Below, piece after piece: positions 43,922-53,089 of a stretch of 63,741 nt of DNA. The notes beneath the pieces were generated by a model, which was not told the origin of the DNA, made no database searches, and saw only the letters and a program-made list of their open reading frames with translations. The position numbers were made by a program, and so were the translations under genes. Within the stretch, counting starts at the first letter, position 1, and every line of letters starts with the position of its first letter. Source of the DNA: CAZLNO01 sp964561005 (GTDB taxonomy: Bacteria > Pseudomonadota > Alphaproteobacteria > Kiloniellales > Rhodovibrionaceae); contig CAZLNO010000007.1 of assembly GCA_964561005.1 (NCBI GenBank), forward strand, positions 1 through 63,741. Reading direction: 5' to 3'.

Positions 43922-45261
43922 AGAGTCCGAGCGCGCGGTCGGGCGCGCCACTGCGCGGGGGGCGCATGCGCCGGGTTCTCGTTCTCGTCATCGCCGGTCT
44001 CTGGCTTGCCGCCTGCGGGCGCGGCGGCGGACCGGCGCCCGTGATCTACGGCGACGGCGGCGACTCGCCGGGGGCGGTCCCGCAAGAACGCTCGCGGCAA
44101 GCGGCGCCGCTGGCCCAGGTGGGCCAGGCCGGACTCCACACCGTGGCCCGCGGCGACACGCTGTCGGAGATTGCCCAGGCCTACGGCGTGCCCATGCGCC
44201 GACTCATTCAGGCCAACGACCTGGAGCCGCCCTATGTGCTGCGGGTCGGGCAGCGGCTGCGCATCCCGGTGCAGCGGCGCTACACCGTGCGCAAGGGCGA
44301 CACCGTCTACCGCATCGCCCGGCGCTTCCAGGTGCCGATCCGCGCCATTATCGACGCCAACGACCTGGAACCGCCCTACCTGCTGCGCGTGGACCAGACG
44401 CTGTTCATCCCCGTGCCGCGCAAGCACGTGGTGAACAAGGGCGACACGCTCTATGGCATCTCCCGCGGCTACGACGTCGATCTCAGCGAGCTGGCCCGCC
44501 TCAACGGCCTCTCGCCGCCCTATACCATCACGCCCGGCCAGCAGCTCCTGATCCCCGCGAGCGGCGGGCGCGACGCGACGCAGGTGGCCCGGACCGGCGG
44601 CGAGACCGCCCCCGCCGCCGACACGGGGAAGGCCGCGTCGGCGTCCCGACCGACCGACTCCGGGAGCGGCGTTTCGACGGACAGCGATACGCCGGGCGAG
44701 GCCTCGACGAGCGGCGAGGTCCGCCAAACCGATCCGGCGGCCGGGCCAGGCTCGGCCGAGCGCCAAGTGGTCGACGTGCCGAAGCCGCCGGTGCGGCCCG
44801 CCAGCCTGGGCCGCCCGCCGCCCCGCGACATCCCGACGCCGCCGCCACGCGCGGGCGGCCGCTTCGCCTGGCCGGTCCAGGGTGAAATCGTCGCCGGCTT
44901 CGGACCTCAGGACGACGGCCTGCACAATGACGGCATCAACGTCGCGGTGCCTCGAGGCACCGCCATCAAGGCCGCCGAGAACGGCGTCGTCGCCTATGTC
45001 GGGAACGAACTGCGAGGCTTCGGCAATCTACTGCTCATCAAGCACGCGGACGACTGGATCACCGCCTATGCCCACTGCGAGCGCATCGAGGTGAAGCGCG
45101 GGGCCCGCGTCCGGCGCGGCCAGACGGTTGCTCACGTGGGCAGTTCCGGCGGCGTCGCGCGCCCGCAGCTCCACTTCGAGATCCGGCGGGGCAGCAAGGC
45201 CGTGGACCCGATCCGGATGCTGGGGCGACTGGAGGCGGCGCTGCGGCGGGGCCGCGGCTGA
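43918..45261 (+). CDS. Lipoprotein with three LysM repeats and a degenerate M23 (LytM) domain (447 aa)
   Basis: Cell-wall protein of the NlpD/DipM type. The lipobox LAAC (residues 30-33) follows a hydrophobic signal. Three LysM repeats occupy about 72-215, each with GDTL/GDTV and a closing LRIP/LFIP/LLIP. A Pro/Ser-rich linker follows, then an M23 domain from about 320. Zinc ligands are altered: NDGIN replaces the usual HxGID, and QLHFEIR replaces HLHFE. It is therefore probably a non-catalytic amidase activator rather than a peptidase. ATGA overlap with pcm. An alternative start MRRVLVLV at residue 17 would give a more standard lipoprotein signal. Confidence 0.9.
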   Translation: MKSPSARSGAPLRGGRMRRVLVLVIAGLWLAACGRGGGPAPVIYGDGGDSPGAVPQERSRQAAPLAQVGQAGLHTVARGDTLSEIAQAYGVPMRRLIQANDLEPPYVLRVGQRLRIPVQRRYTVRKGDTVYRIARRFQVPIRAIIDANDLEPPYLLRVDQTLFIPVPRKHVVNKGDTLYGISRGYDVDLSELARLNGLSPPYTITPGQQLLIPASGGRDATQVARTGGETAPAADTGKAASASRPTDSGSGVSTDSDTPGEASTSGEVRQTDPAAGPGSAERQVVDVPKPPVRPASLGRPPPRDIPTPPPRAGGRFAWPVQGEIVAGFGPQDDGLHNDGINVAVPRGTAIKAAENGVVAYVGNELRGFGNLLLIKHADDWITAYAHCERIEVKRGARVRRGQTVAHVGSSGGVARPQLHFEIRRGSKAVDPIRMLGRLEAALRRGRG

Positions 45262-45272
45262 TGCGTCCGGGG

Positions 45273-47258
45273 CTATGGCTCGTTTCGGCCCGCGGCCTCC
45301 GGTGCTGGCGGGAAGTACAGCGTCGCCCGCGTTCCCTCGCCCGGCGTGCTCTGGATGTCCAGGCGCCCGCCGTGCATCTCGATGAAGCTCTTGACCAGGG
45401 GCAGGCCGAGCCCGGTCCCCGATCGGCTGTTCGTAGTCACGTCGCCGACCTGTCTGAAGGGCTCCAGCGCGATGGCGATCTCGCCCTCGTTCATGCCGGG
45501 CCCGGTGTCGGTGATGCTGACGCGCGTGCCGCCGTCGGGCGCGTTCGCGCAGCGAAGCTCCACGGTGCTGCCGGCCGGCGCGAACTTGCAGGCGTTGGAG
45601 AGCAGGTTGACGATCATCTGCTTGGTCATGCGCCGGTCGGCGTGAAGGGGCCGCGCCGGGTCCTCGACGTTCACGGCGACCCGGACACCATGCTTCTCGG
45701 CAAGCCCGCGAACCAGGGTGGTGCATTCGCCGGCGATGTCCCGCATGTCGATGCGGGCGGGATCGATATCCATCCGCCCCGCCTCGACCTTCGCGAGATC
45801 CAGGATGTCGTTGATGATGGCCAGCAGATGGGCGCCGCTGTCGTGGATCAGGCGGGCGTACTCGGCGTACTTGTCGTTGCCTGGCGGACCGAAGAGCTCC
45901 TGGTCCAGGACCGAGGAGAACCCCAGGACGGCATTCAGCGGGGTTCGGAGTTCATGGCTCATCATGGCCAGGAACTCGCTCTTGGACCGATTGGCGTGCT
46001 CGGCGTCCATGCGCGCGCGCTCGGCGTCCTTGCGGGCCTGCTCGAGCCGCCCGGCGAGCTCTTCCAGGCGCGCGTTCGCCGCCGCCATCTCCCGCTCGTG
46101 CTCGCGGCGGGCGGAGATGTCCACCACGCCGAGCAGCATGACCGGCTCTCCCCGAAAGCTGGTGCGGCTGCCGGAGGTGAGTCCCCAGAATCGTGTGCCG
46201 TCCGCCTTGCGAAAGCACAACTCGCGTTCGTGAAAGGTCTCGTCGCGATGCACGCAGGCCAGGAGGTCGGACCACCCGTCGGGCTCCGCGCAGAGATCGG
46301 CGGCGGAAAGCCCTTCCGGCTCGGTCTCCGGGAGGGCGAAGAGATCGGCGGCGCGCTGGTTGATCATGACCAGCCGTTGGTCGCTGATGCGCGTCAGCAT
46401 GAGGGCGACGGGAGCCGTCTCCACGACGGTGCGGAACAGCGCCTCGCGCTCGCTCACCTCGTCGCGCAGCCGTTTGTCCTCGGTGATGTCGCGCCGCACG
46501 CTGACGAAACCGACTCCAGGGACCCGCTTTTCGTGAACCAGATGCCAGCGGCCGGCGGTTTCCTGCTCGAAGGGCTCGCTCCGCGGGTTGCGAATGCGCT
46601 GCAGGCGCTTCTGGCGATAGGCGTCCGGGTCCCGCTTGCACAGCGGGTCGAGCACGACCCCCGGTGTATCCATCGAGTGCTGGATCAGCTCGAAGAAATG
46701 GCACCCCTCCATCTCCTCGAAGGGCGGCATGTAGGGGAACATCCGCTGGTAGGCCTGGTTGAAGTAGAGCAGGCGATCGTTCTCGTCGTAGATGATCAGC
46801 GCCTCGGGCAGGTTCTCGATGGCGACCCGCAAGAGCGCGTCCAGGCGACTCTTGCGTTGGGAGTCGGGTGTCCTGGAGATCGTAACCACCAGGCGCGCCT
46901 CGCCGCCGACCGGAAGGGCACCCAGCGTCACGTGGCAGGGGATGGCGTGGCCGTTCTTGTGGCGCATCGTCGCGGTCCCGGCGCCGGCGCGCCAAGCCGT
47001 CTGCGAAGGCCCGGCATCGAACAGCCCGTCCACGCCAAGGCCTCGCAGTTCCGCGACCGTGTAGCCAAGGAGTCGCGCGGCCGCGTCGTTCGCCTCGACG
47101 ATGGCGCGGCCGTCACCCGTCAGTATCAACACACCCACGCCGCCAGGCGCCGGCCCTGGCAGCCCCGCGGTTCCTCGCGCCATGCCCCGGGCTGGCGCCT
47201 TCTGCGACTCCGGCGTCCGCGTCACGCTCGCCTCGGACTCCTCGTGCTGCCGACCCAC
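45273..47258 (-). CDS. PAS-domain sensor histidine kinase (661 aa)
   Basis: Soluble kinase with no membrane segment. PAS domains are at about 35-130, 145-260 and 275-385 (the last ending GVVDISARREHE), then a coiled coil at 385-425. HisKA has phosphoacceptor H435 in FLAMMSHELRTPLNAVLGF. HATPase has N-box IVNLLSNACKFAP (about 549-561), G1 ITDTGPGM and G2 GTGLGLPLVKSF. No response regulator is next to it, so the partner is elsewhere. GTG start at 47258; a shorter start is possible. It opposes the LysM/M23 gene and interrupts the otherwise conserved order. Confidence 0.92.
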   Translation of the reverse strand: MGRQHEESEASVTRTPESQKAPARGMARGTAGLPGPAPGGVGVLILTGDGRAIVEANDAAARLLGYTVAELRGLGVDGLFDAGPSQTAWRAGAGTATMRHKNGHAIPCHVTLGALPVGGEARLVVTISRTPDSQRKSRLDALLRVAIENLPEALIIYDENDRLLYFNQAYQRMFPYMPPFEEMEGCHFFELIQHSMDTPGVVLDPLCKRDPDAYRQKRLQRIRNPRSEPFEQETAGRWHLVHEKRVPGVGFVSVRRDITEDKRLRDEVSEREALFRTVVETAPVALMLTRISDQRLVMINQRAADLFALPETEPEGLSAADLCAEPDGWSDLLACVHRDETFHERELCFRKADGTRFWGLTSGSRTSFRGEPVMLLGVVDISARREHEREMAAANARLEELAGRLEQARKDAERARMDAEHANRSKSEFLAMMSHELRTPLNAVLGFSSVLDQELFGPPGNDKYAEYARLIHDSGAHLLAIINDILDLAKVEAGRMDIDPARIDMRDIAGECTTLVRGLAEKHGVRVAVNVEDPARPLHADRRMTKQMIVNLLSNACKFAPAGSTVELRCANAPDGGTRVSITDTGPGMNEGEIAIALEPFRQVGDVTTNSRSGTGLGLPLVKSFIEMHGGRLDIQSTPGEGTRATLYFPPAPEAAGRNEP

Positions 47259-47424
47259 CTTCGAAGGCGCGATAAAATCGGGAAGAACACGTCCCCAGGT
47301 GCTCCAGAGTCCGAAAGCAGGGTAAAAAAAATAGAAATGTCTGCGAACCGTGTTGGTCGCTTGTAACCCGCTACATCATGCGAGCCGCCAGGAAACGAAC
47401 CCGCAGCGGGCTTCGCGTAAGATC

Positions 47425-47453
47425 TTGCGGTGCAGGTTTTCGTGGGTTATATG
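47425..47453 (+). promoter_or_regulatory. Promoter of the ParDE-type module
   Basis: TTGCGG (47425-47430) and TATATG (47448-47453) are spaced by 17 nt. The -10 box overlaps the operator palindrome at 47450-47464. Confidence 0.55.
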
Positions 47454-47464
47454 ACTATGTCATA
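47450..47464. promoter_or_regulatory. Candidate autoregulatory operator of the ParDE-type module
   Basis: TATGACTATGTCATA is a perfect inverted repeat (TATGAC/GTCATA) around TAT. It overlaps the -10 box and lies 14 nt before the antitoxin ATG. This fits repression by the antitoxin, as is usual for ribbon-helix-helix antitoxins. Confidence 0.55.
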
Positions 47465-47478
47465 CCAAGGAGGTTGGC

Positions 47479-47748
47479 ATGACCGTCAAGACGACCCTCA
47501 GCTTCACCGACCGCCACCACCGGTTCCTGACCGAAAAGGTGGTGCAGGGCGCCTTTGCCTCGCAAAGTGCGGCCGTGGCGGCTGCGCTCGAACAGATGAT
47601 CCGCGACGAAGAGGAGCGCGACATGGCTCTCGGCGCGTTGGCCGACGAGATCCGGTCGCGCCTTCAAACGCCGCGCTCGGACTATGTGGAGGGTGATGAC
47701 GCCTTCGCGGCGGCGCGGGCACAGCTGCAGGCGTCGCGCAAGGCGTGA
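47479..47748 (+). CDS. ParD-like antitoxin, ribbon-helix-helix (89 aa)
   Basis: Type II antitoxin. The N-terminal strand and helices VKTTLSFTDRHHRFLTEKVV and SQSAAVAAALEQMIRDEEER fit the RHH DNA-binding domain of the CopG/ParD type. The C-terminal tail is the toxin-neutralising part. A strong AAGGAGG precedes the ATG. The stop overlaps the toxin start (GTGA). Confidence 0.88.
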   Translation: MTVKTTLSFTDRHHRFLTEKVVQGAFASQSAAVAAALEQMIRDEEERDMALGALADEIRSRLQTPRSDYVEGDDAFAAARAQLQASRKA

Positions 47749-48062
47749 GGTACCGCCTCCGGTTCCATCCGGCCGTTTCGGAAGACCTCGACGCAATCGT
47801 GCGCTGGCTCGTCGACCATGCCGGTCACGAGACGGCCGCGCGCAGGCTGGCCGAGATTGACGAGGTCATCGCCAGCCTGCAGGGCCTGCCCCACAAAGGC
47901 AGCATTCGCGACGAGATCGCGCCCGGTCTGCGCGCGATCCCGGCTGGGCGCAAGGCGGTCATCGCCTTCACGGTCGATGACGACACGCGCGAGGTGTTCA
48001 TCCATGTCGTCAGCTATGCCGGCGCCGAGTGGATTGCGCGCAGCAGGGCGCGGAGACGGTAG
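47745..48062 (+). CDS. ParE/RelE-superfamily toxin (105 aa)
   Basis: Small basic toxin. YRLRFHPAVSEDLDAIVRWL, ARRLAEIDEVIASLQGLPHK and the C-terminal AFTVDDDTREVFIHVVSYAG are the expected ParE-fold elements (helical hairpin, then beta-sheet with an Arg-containing GLRAIPAGRKAVI segment). GTG start, coupled to the antitoxin. Full length, so probably functional. Whether the target is gyrase, as for ParE, is inferred from family only. Confidence 0.87.
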   Translation: MRYRLRFHPAVSEDLDAIVRWLVDHAGHETAARRLAEIDEVIASLQGLPHKGSIRDEIAPGLRAIPAGRKAVIAFTVDDDTREVFIHVVSYAGAEWIARSRARRR

Positions 48063-48509
48063 GGGCCATGCCCGCGAGCCGGCCCACGAACGGCTCTTGA
48101 AGCCGAGCGGGCAGGCGGGCGCGTTCAGCTGGCGCTCGTCGCCCAAGGCCATTCAGCGGCTGAAATCGGTGCCATGGGCATTGCCGCTTTGCGCTAACCG
48201 CCACGACAGGTTTTGGCGCGACGCTCGTCAATTGCATGTGACTAGGTCTTGCGAAACGAGAGGCGAGTCGGTCTCTCGCGATTCCCGTGAAGCGCACGGG
48301 TCCGCCGACGATCCACGAAGCCTTCTCCTGGCACGCCTACTTCAGACCGTCTAGATATAGCAGTTGGTGACAGACCAACACGCAATGCAGACAATCCCAA
48401 AAAAATTGCGAAACCTCCGGCAATCAGTCGCCCATCCGGGCGCCGTCCTCAACGGAAAAGGGCTTCGGTCAGGGGATGAGGCGACTTGTTCCAGGCAGGG
48501 GGCGTCGGA
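48063..48509. other. Intergenic region between toxin and DUF815 gene, no gene recognised
   Basis: In this 447-bp stretch composition is less GC-rich than the flanks. No frame has convincing codon bias or recognisable protein sequence, and short hairpins (for example CGTGAAGCGCACG near 48283) have no T-run. It may be decayed DNA brought in with the toxin-antitoxin module. Confidence 0.4.
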
Positions 48510-49373
48510 TTACCGCAGGGGAACCCCGAGCTGCCCCGCCACATCCTGGATGAACTGCCAGGCGACCCGACCGCTGCGCGCGCCGCGGGTCACGGCCCAC
48601 TCCTTGGCCTCGGCGTGAAGCTGCTCGCGCGGCATGTCGAGCCCGTAGTGCGCCGCATAGCCCTCGACCATGGCCAGGTAAGTGTCCTGATCGCAGTTGT
48701 GGAAGCCCAGCCACAGGCCGAAGCGGTCGGAGAGGCTGACCTTTTCCTCGACGGCCTCGGAGGGATTGATGGCTGTCGAGCGTTCGTTCTCGATCATGTC
48801 GCGCGGCATCAGGTGGCGCCGGTTGGACGTGGCATAGAAGATCACGTTGTCCGGCCGGCCCTCGACGCCGCCCTCCAACACCGCCTTCAGGGACTTGTAG
48901 CTGGTATCCGCCAAGTCGAAGCTGAGATCGTCGCAGAACAGCACGCACCGTCGCGAGACGTCCCTCAGCCCGTGCAGCAGGCGGGGCAGGGAGGGGATGT
49001 CTTCCCGGTGGATTTCCACCAGCGCGATCGGGGCGCCGCCGTGGCTTGCCAGCGCTTCATTGACGGCACCGTGCACCGCCTTCACCAGCGAGGACTTGCC
49101 CATCCCCCGCGCGCCCCAGAGCAGGGCGTTGTTGGCCGGCAGACCGCGGGCGAAGCGCTCGGTGTTGGCATGGAGCTGGTCGCACTGCCGGTCGATGCCG
49201 CGCAGCAGCGGCAGCGCCACGCGATTCACCCGCGTCACGGGCAGGAGCGCTTCGCGCTCGGCCTGCCAGACGAAGGCGTCGGCGCCCGCCAGGTCGAGCG
49301 GGCGGGGTTCCGGCGGGGCCAGACGGTCCAGGGCGTCGGCGATGCGTCGCAACAGGTCGTTTTGATCGGTCAT
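48510..49373 (-). CDS. DUF815 family AAA ATP-binding protein (287 aa)
   Basis: P-loop ATPase of unknown function, conserved beside yajC in many alphaproteobacteria. Walker A is GARGMGKSS at 87-95, Walker B-like CVLFCDDLSF, and the sensor region VIFYATSNRRHLMPRDM is family-typical. Arg-rich C-terminus. Divergent from yajC across about 210 nt. Confidence 0.9.
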   Translation of the reverse strand: MTDQNDLLRRIADALDRLAPPEPRPLDLAGADAFVWQAEREALLPVTRVNRVALPLLRGIDRQCDQLHANTERFARGLPANNALLWGARGMGKSSLVKAVHGAVNEALASHGGAPIALVEIHREDIPSLPRLLHGLRDVSRRCVLFCDDLSFDLADTSYKSLKAVLEGGVEGRPDNVIFYATSNRRHLMPRDMIENERSTAINPSEAVEEKVSLSDRFGLWLGFHNCDQDTYLAMVEGYAAHYGLDMPREQLHAEAKEWAVTRGARSGRVAWQFIQDVAGQLGVPLR

Positions 49374-49480
49374 CGCTCCGGGCGTGTCGCGAGGTTGGCG
49401 GGCGCGGGGAGCCTAGCCACCGCGGCCCGACCGGTCAATTCGTCCCGCAGGTCGCGGAAATGTGCGATCGCGCGGTGGCA

Positions 49481-49508
49481 TTGCAATCCGCACGTGGACC
49501 GTTATAGT
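49481..49508 (+). promoter_or_regulatory. Probable promoter of yajC-secD-secF
   Basis: TTGCAA (49481-49486) and TATAGT (49503-49508) are spaced by 16 nt, about 75 nt before the yajC ATG. Confidence 0.5.
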
Positions 49509-49583
49509 CCGCCCGCGATTTTCCGCGTCGATCCCAGGGGACAGCCGTCCCGCGCGGATCATTACGGTTTCTAGGGAGTTTCC

Positions 49584-50018
49584 ATGCTGATCAGCTCGGC
49601 TTTCGCCCAGAACGCGGGCGGTGGGCAAGGCGGCTTTGACATCGTCGCCCTGCTGCCGCTGATCCTGATCTTCGTCGTGTTCTATTTCCTGCTCATCCGC
49701 CCGCAGCAAAAGCGGATGAAGGAGCACCGGAACATGGTGCAGGCGCTGCGCCGCGGTGACCGGGTCGTCACGGCCGGCGGCCTCATCGGAACGGTGACCA
49801 AGGTGGTCAACGACAACGAGCTGCAGGTCGAGGTGGCGGAAGGCGTGCGCGTGCGCGTCGTGCGCAGCACCGTGCAGGAAGTTCTGTCCAAGACCGAGCC
49901 GGCCGACAAGGACAAGGAAAAGGACGAGGGTGGCCAGCAGCAGTCCGGCGAGGGTGGCGGCTCCAAGGGCTTCGTGGGCAAGCTGCTGGGTGGTGGCGGC
50001 GACGGCTCGAAGTCCTGA
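49584..50018 (+). CDS. yajC: Preprotein translocase subunit YajC (144 aa)
   Basis: Small membrane protein that associates with SecDF. One transmembrane helix (IVALLPLILIFVVFYFLLIR) is followed by the conserved RPQQKRMKEHRNMVQALRRG and VVTAGGLIGTVTKV. The C-terminal tail of about 40 residues is charged and low-complexity, longer than in E. coli. 30 nt before secD. Confidence 0.94.
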   Translation: MLISSAFAQNAGGGQGGFDIVALLPLILIFVVFYFLLIRPQQKRMKEHRNMVQALRRGDRVVTAGGLIGTVTKVVNDNELQVEVAEGVRVRVVRSTVQEVLSKTEPADKDKEKDEGGQQQSGEGGGSKGFVGKLLGGGGDGSKS

Positions 50019-50048
50019 GGGCGGTCGCGAGGCGACGGATAGTTCGAG

Positions 50049-51617
50049 ATGCTGCAGATACCCCGCTGGCAAGTCGCGCTGATCGGCCTGATTCTATTGG
50101 CCGGGCTGGCCTTTGCCGCGCCCAACCTGTTGAGTCGCCAGGCCGCCGACGACCTGCCCGACTGGCTGCCCAATCAGCAGATCGCCCTGGGACTCGACCT
50201 GCAGGGCGGCTCCTACCTGCTGTTGGAGGTGGAGACCGAGGCGGTCATCGAGGAGCAGCTCAACAACCTGGTCGACGAGGTTCGCCTGCAGCTTCGCGGC
50301 GAGCGGATCGGCTACAGGAACCTCGGCGTGGTGGACCGCTCGGTGACCTTCGAGCTGCGCGACCCGGCGCAGGCGGAGCAGGCGCGCACGCTGCTGCGGG
50401 ATATTGGCGAGGATATCCGCGTCGACATCGAAGAAGACGGCACGGCGGTGGCGCGCTTCACCGAGGACTCGATGCAGCAGCGCCTGAACAACGCCATGCA
50501 GCAGTCGATCGAGATCGTGCGGCGGCGCATCGACGAGACCGGCGTGCGCGAGCCGACGATCCAGCGCCAGGGGGAACGCCGCATCGTCGTGCAGCTTCCG
50601 GGCATCAACAACCCGGAGCGGATGAAGGACATCCTCGGCAAGACGGCCCGGCTGACCTTCCGCCTCGTGGACACGAGCGTCAGCCCGCGCGGCGACGATA
50701 TCCCGCCCGGCTCCGAGGTATTGCCAGCCGACGAGACCGGGCCCAACGGCGAGCCGGTGCGGCGGTATGTCGTGCGCAAGCGGGTCATGGTCTCCGGCGA
50801 GAACCTGACCGACGCCAGCGCCACCTTCCAGCAGGGCCAGCCGGTCGTCGCCTTCAGCTTCGACACCGTGGGCGCGCGCCGCTTCGGCCAGGTGACCCAG
50901 GAGAACGTGAACAGGCCCTTCGCGATCGTCCTGGACGGCAAGGTCATCTCCGCCCCGCGCATCCAGGAGCCGATCCTCGGCGGCAACGGCGTGATCACCG
51001 GCAATTTCACGGTGCAGGAGGCACAGGACCTGGCGCTGCTGCTGCGCGCCGGCGCCCTGCCGGCGCCGCTGAAGATCCTGGAGGAGCGCACCGTGGGCCC
51101 CGGCCTGGGCCACGATTCGGTGCGCGCCGGCGAGTTCGCGAGCGTGCTGGCGCTCGTGGCGGTAATCGTGTTCATGGGCGCCGCCTATGGCCTGTTCGGC
51201 GTGCTGGCGGACGTGGCCCTGATCGCGAACCTGGTCCTGATCATGGCCGCGCTGTCGGCGCTGCAGGCGACGCTGACGCTGCCCGGCATCGCGGGCATCG
51301 TGCTGACGCTGGGCATGGCGGTGGACGCCAATGTGCTGATCTTCGAGCGCATTCGCGAGGAGGCCGGCAATCGCCGCGGCCCGGTGTCCGCGGTCGATGC
51401 CGGCTACCGCCGGGCGCTCACGACGATCTTCGACGCCAACATCACCACGCTGATCGCCGCCGTCCTGCTGTTCTACTTTGGCTCGGGGCCGGTGAAGGGC
51501 TTCGCGGTGACCCTGGCGATCGGCCTGGTCACCTCGATGTTCACGGCGATCATGGTGACGCGGCTGATGGTGGCGGGCTGGATCCGCCGCCGGCGGCCCC
51601 AGGCCCTGCCGATCTGA
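50049..51617 (+). CDS. secD: Protein translocase subunit SecD (522 aa)
   Basis: Proton-motive-force-driven partner of SecYEG. TM1 is at about 5-25. Conserved D1 motif LGLDLQGGSYLLLEV, then the periplasmic P1 domain, DGKVISAPRIQEPILGGNGVITG and LLLRAGALPAPLKILEERTVGPGLG. TM2-6 include GIAGIVLTLGMAVDANVLIF and RIREEAG. Full length. 20 nt before secF. Confidence 0.96.
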   Translation: MLQIPRWQVALIGLILLAGLAFAAPNLLSRQAADDLPDWLPNQQIALGLDLQGGSYLLLEVETEAVIEEQLNNLVDEVRLQLRGERIGYRNLGVVDRSVTFELRDPAQAEQARTLLRDIGEDIRVDIEEDGTAVARFTEDSMQQRLNNAMQQSIEIVRRRIDETGVREPTIQRQGERRIVVQLPGINNPERMKDILGKTARLTFRLVDTSVSPRGDDIPPGSEVLPADETGPNGEPVRRYVVRKRVMVSGENLTDASATFQQGQPVVAFSFDTVGARRFGQVTQENVNRPFAIVLDGKVISAPRIQEPILGGNGVITGNFTVQEAQDLALLLRAGALPAPLKILEERTVGPGLGHDSVRAGEFASVLALVAVIVFMGAAYGLFGVLADVALIANLVLIMAALSALQATLTLPGIAGIVLTLGMAVDANVLIFERIREEAGNRRGPVSAVDAGYRRALTTIFDANITTLIAAVLLFYFGSGPVKGFAVTLAIGLVTSMFTAIMVTRLMVAGWIRRRRPQALPI

Positions 51618-51637
51618 GCAAGGAGCGCGCGACGGCA

Positions 51638-52603
51638 ATGGCTCTCATTCAGCGCATTCCGGTCAAGCCCGAGTTCAACATCCTGGGCAGGCGCCGGGGG
51701 ACCCTGGGGCTCTCGGCCGTGGTGGCCGTGCTGTCGCTGATCCTGCTGGCGACAATGGGGCTGAACTTCGGGGTCGACTTCCGCGGCGGCATCCTGATGG
51801 AGGTGCGCACCAAGGCGGAGACCGCGGACATCAGCGCGATCCGCGATCGCCTGGGCGGCCTCGGGCTGGGGGACGTCACCATCCAGCGCTTCGGCGAGGC
51901 CGACACCGTCCTCATCAATATCCAGGAGCAGGCGGGCGGCGAGGCGGCCCAGGCGGCGGCCATCGACAGGGTGAAGGCGGCACTCGACGCGCGCGTGGAG
52001 AGCTACAGGCGCACCGAGTTCGTCGGCCCGAAAGTGGGCGAGGAACTGAAGCGCGCCGGCATGCTGGCCACCGCCCTGGCCCTCGGGGCGATGGCGCTGT
52101 ACATCTGGTTCCGCTTCGAATGGCAGTTCGCCGTCGCGGCGCTGCTGGCCCTGATCCACGACGTGCTCGGCACGCTGGGCTTTTTCGCGCTGACCCAGCT
52201 CGAGTTCAATCTCGGCACCGTGGCGGCGGTGCTGACCATCGCCGGCTATTCCATCAACGACACCGTGGTCATCTTCGACCGGGTGCGCGAGACCATGCGC
52301 CGCTACAAGCGCAAGGCGATGGTCGAGCTGCTGAACATCTCGGTCAACAGCACGCTGACGCGCACGCTGCTGACCTCTGGCACGACGCTGATGGCGTTGA
52401 TCGCGCTGGCGATCTTCGGCGGGGCGGTGATCCGGAGCTTCACCTGGGGCCTGATATTTGGCGTGGTGATCGGCACCTTCTCCTCGGTTGGCCTGGCCGT
52501 ACCGCTGCTTATGTATTTCGGGGTGAAGCCGTCGCAGCTCGTCGCGGACGAGGAGAGCGACAAGAAGGTGGCCGAGCGGGCGGCGGGGCGCGCCTCCTCC
52601 TAG
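51638..52603 (+). CDS. secF: Protein translocase subunit SecF (321 aa)
   Basis: Six-helix partner of SecD. NFGVDFRGGILMEVRTK is the family motif after TM1, and TIAGYSINDTVVIFDRVRE with TLTRTLLTSGTTLMAL marks the C-terminal half. The C-terminal tail is short and cytoplasmic. Followed by the Mth938-like gene after about 30 nt. Confidence 0.96.
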   Translation: MALIQRIPVKPEFNILGRRRGTLGLSAVVAVLSLILLATMGLNFGVDFRGGILMEVRTKAETADISAIRDRLGGLGLGDVTIQRFGEADTVLINIQEQAGGEAAQAAAIDRVKAALDARVESYRRTEFVGPKVGEELKRAGMLATALALGAMALYIWFRFEWQFAVAALLALIHDVLGTLGFFALTQLEFNLGTVAAVLTIAGYSINDTVVIFDRVRETMRRYKRKAMVELLNISVNSTLTRTLLTSGTTLMALIALAIFGGAVIRSFTWGLIFGVVIGTFSSVGLAVPLLMYFGVKPSQLVADEESDKKVAERAAGRASS

Positions 52604-52634
52604 CCAACCGCCGCCTGCCGGCAAGGAGGGTATC

Positions 52635-53009
52635 GTGGACGTCACCCCGGACATTCCCGAGGGCCGGCAGGTCATCCAGGGCTACGGCGACAACTGCTTT
52701 CGCATCAGTGGCGAGGTGCACGAGGGCTCGGTGCTGGTGTTTCCCGACCGCACGATGGCCTGGCCAGTGCGCGCCTTCGACGACGTCACGGTGGAGAGCC
52801 TGGCGCCGGTCACCGGCGCGGCCGGAGAGATCGAGGTCCTGCTGCTCGGCTGCGGCCGCGCGATGCAGCTTGTTTCCCGCCGCCTGCGCGATCCGGTGCG
52901 TGGGGCCGGCATCGTCATCGAGGCGATGGATACCGGCGCCGCCTGCCGCACCTACAACGTCCTGATGGCCGAGGAACGGCGCGTCGCCGCGGCGCTGATC
53001 GCGGTCTAG
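52635..53009 (+). CDS. Mth938-like domain-containing protein (124 aa)
   Basis: DUF498/Mth938 fold, the NDUFAF3-like family, often found behind secF in alphaproteobacteria. VIQGYGDNCFRISGEVHEGS, LLLGCGRAMQLVSRRLRD and GIVIEAMDTGAACRTYNVL are characteristic. NDUFAF3 assists respiratory complex I assembly in mitochondria; a similar role here is inferred. GTG start after AAGGAGG. Confidence 0.88.
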   Translation: MDVTPDIPEGRQVIQGYGDNCFRISGEVHEGSVLVFPDRTMAWPVRAFDDVTVESLAPVTGAAGEIEVLLLGCGRAMQLVSRRLRDPVRGAGIVIEAMDTGAACRTYNVLMAEERRVAAALIAV

Positions 53010-53036
53010 GCCGGGCGCCCTGACGCGCCGCGATGG

Positions 53037-53064
53037 AAAAGGGCCCGCGCGACGGCGGGCCCTT
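53037..53064 (-). terminator. Rho-independent terminator of sodB
   Basis: A 10-bp perfect stem (AAGGGCCCGC with its complement) and 6-nt loop are followed on the minus strand by TTTT. It also lies just after the plus-strand Mth938-like gene, but the T-run favours minus-strand use. Confidence 0.75.
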
Positions 53065-53089
53065 GAGGCTTTGAAAGCGCCAGACGCGC

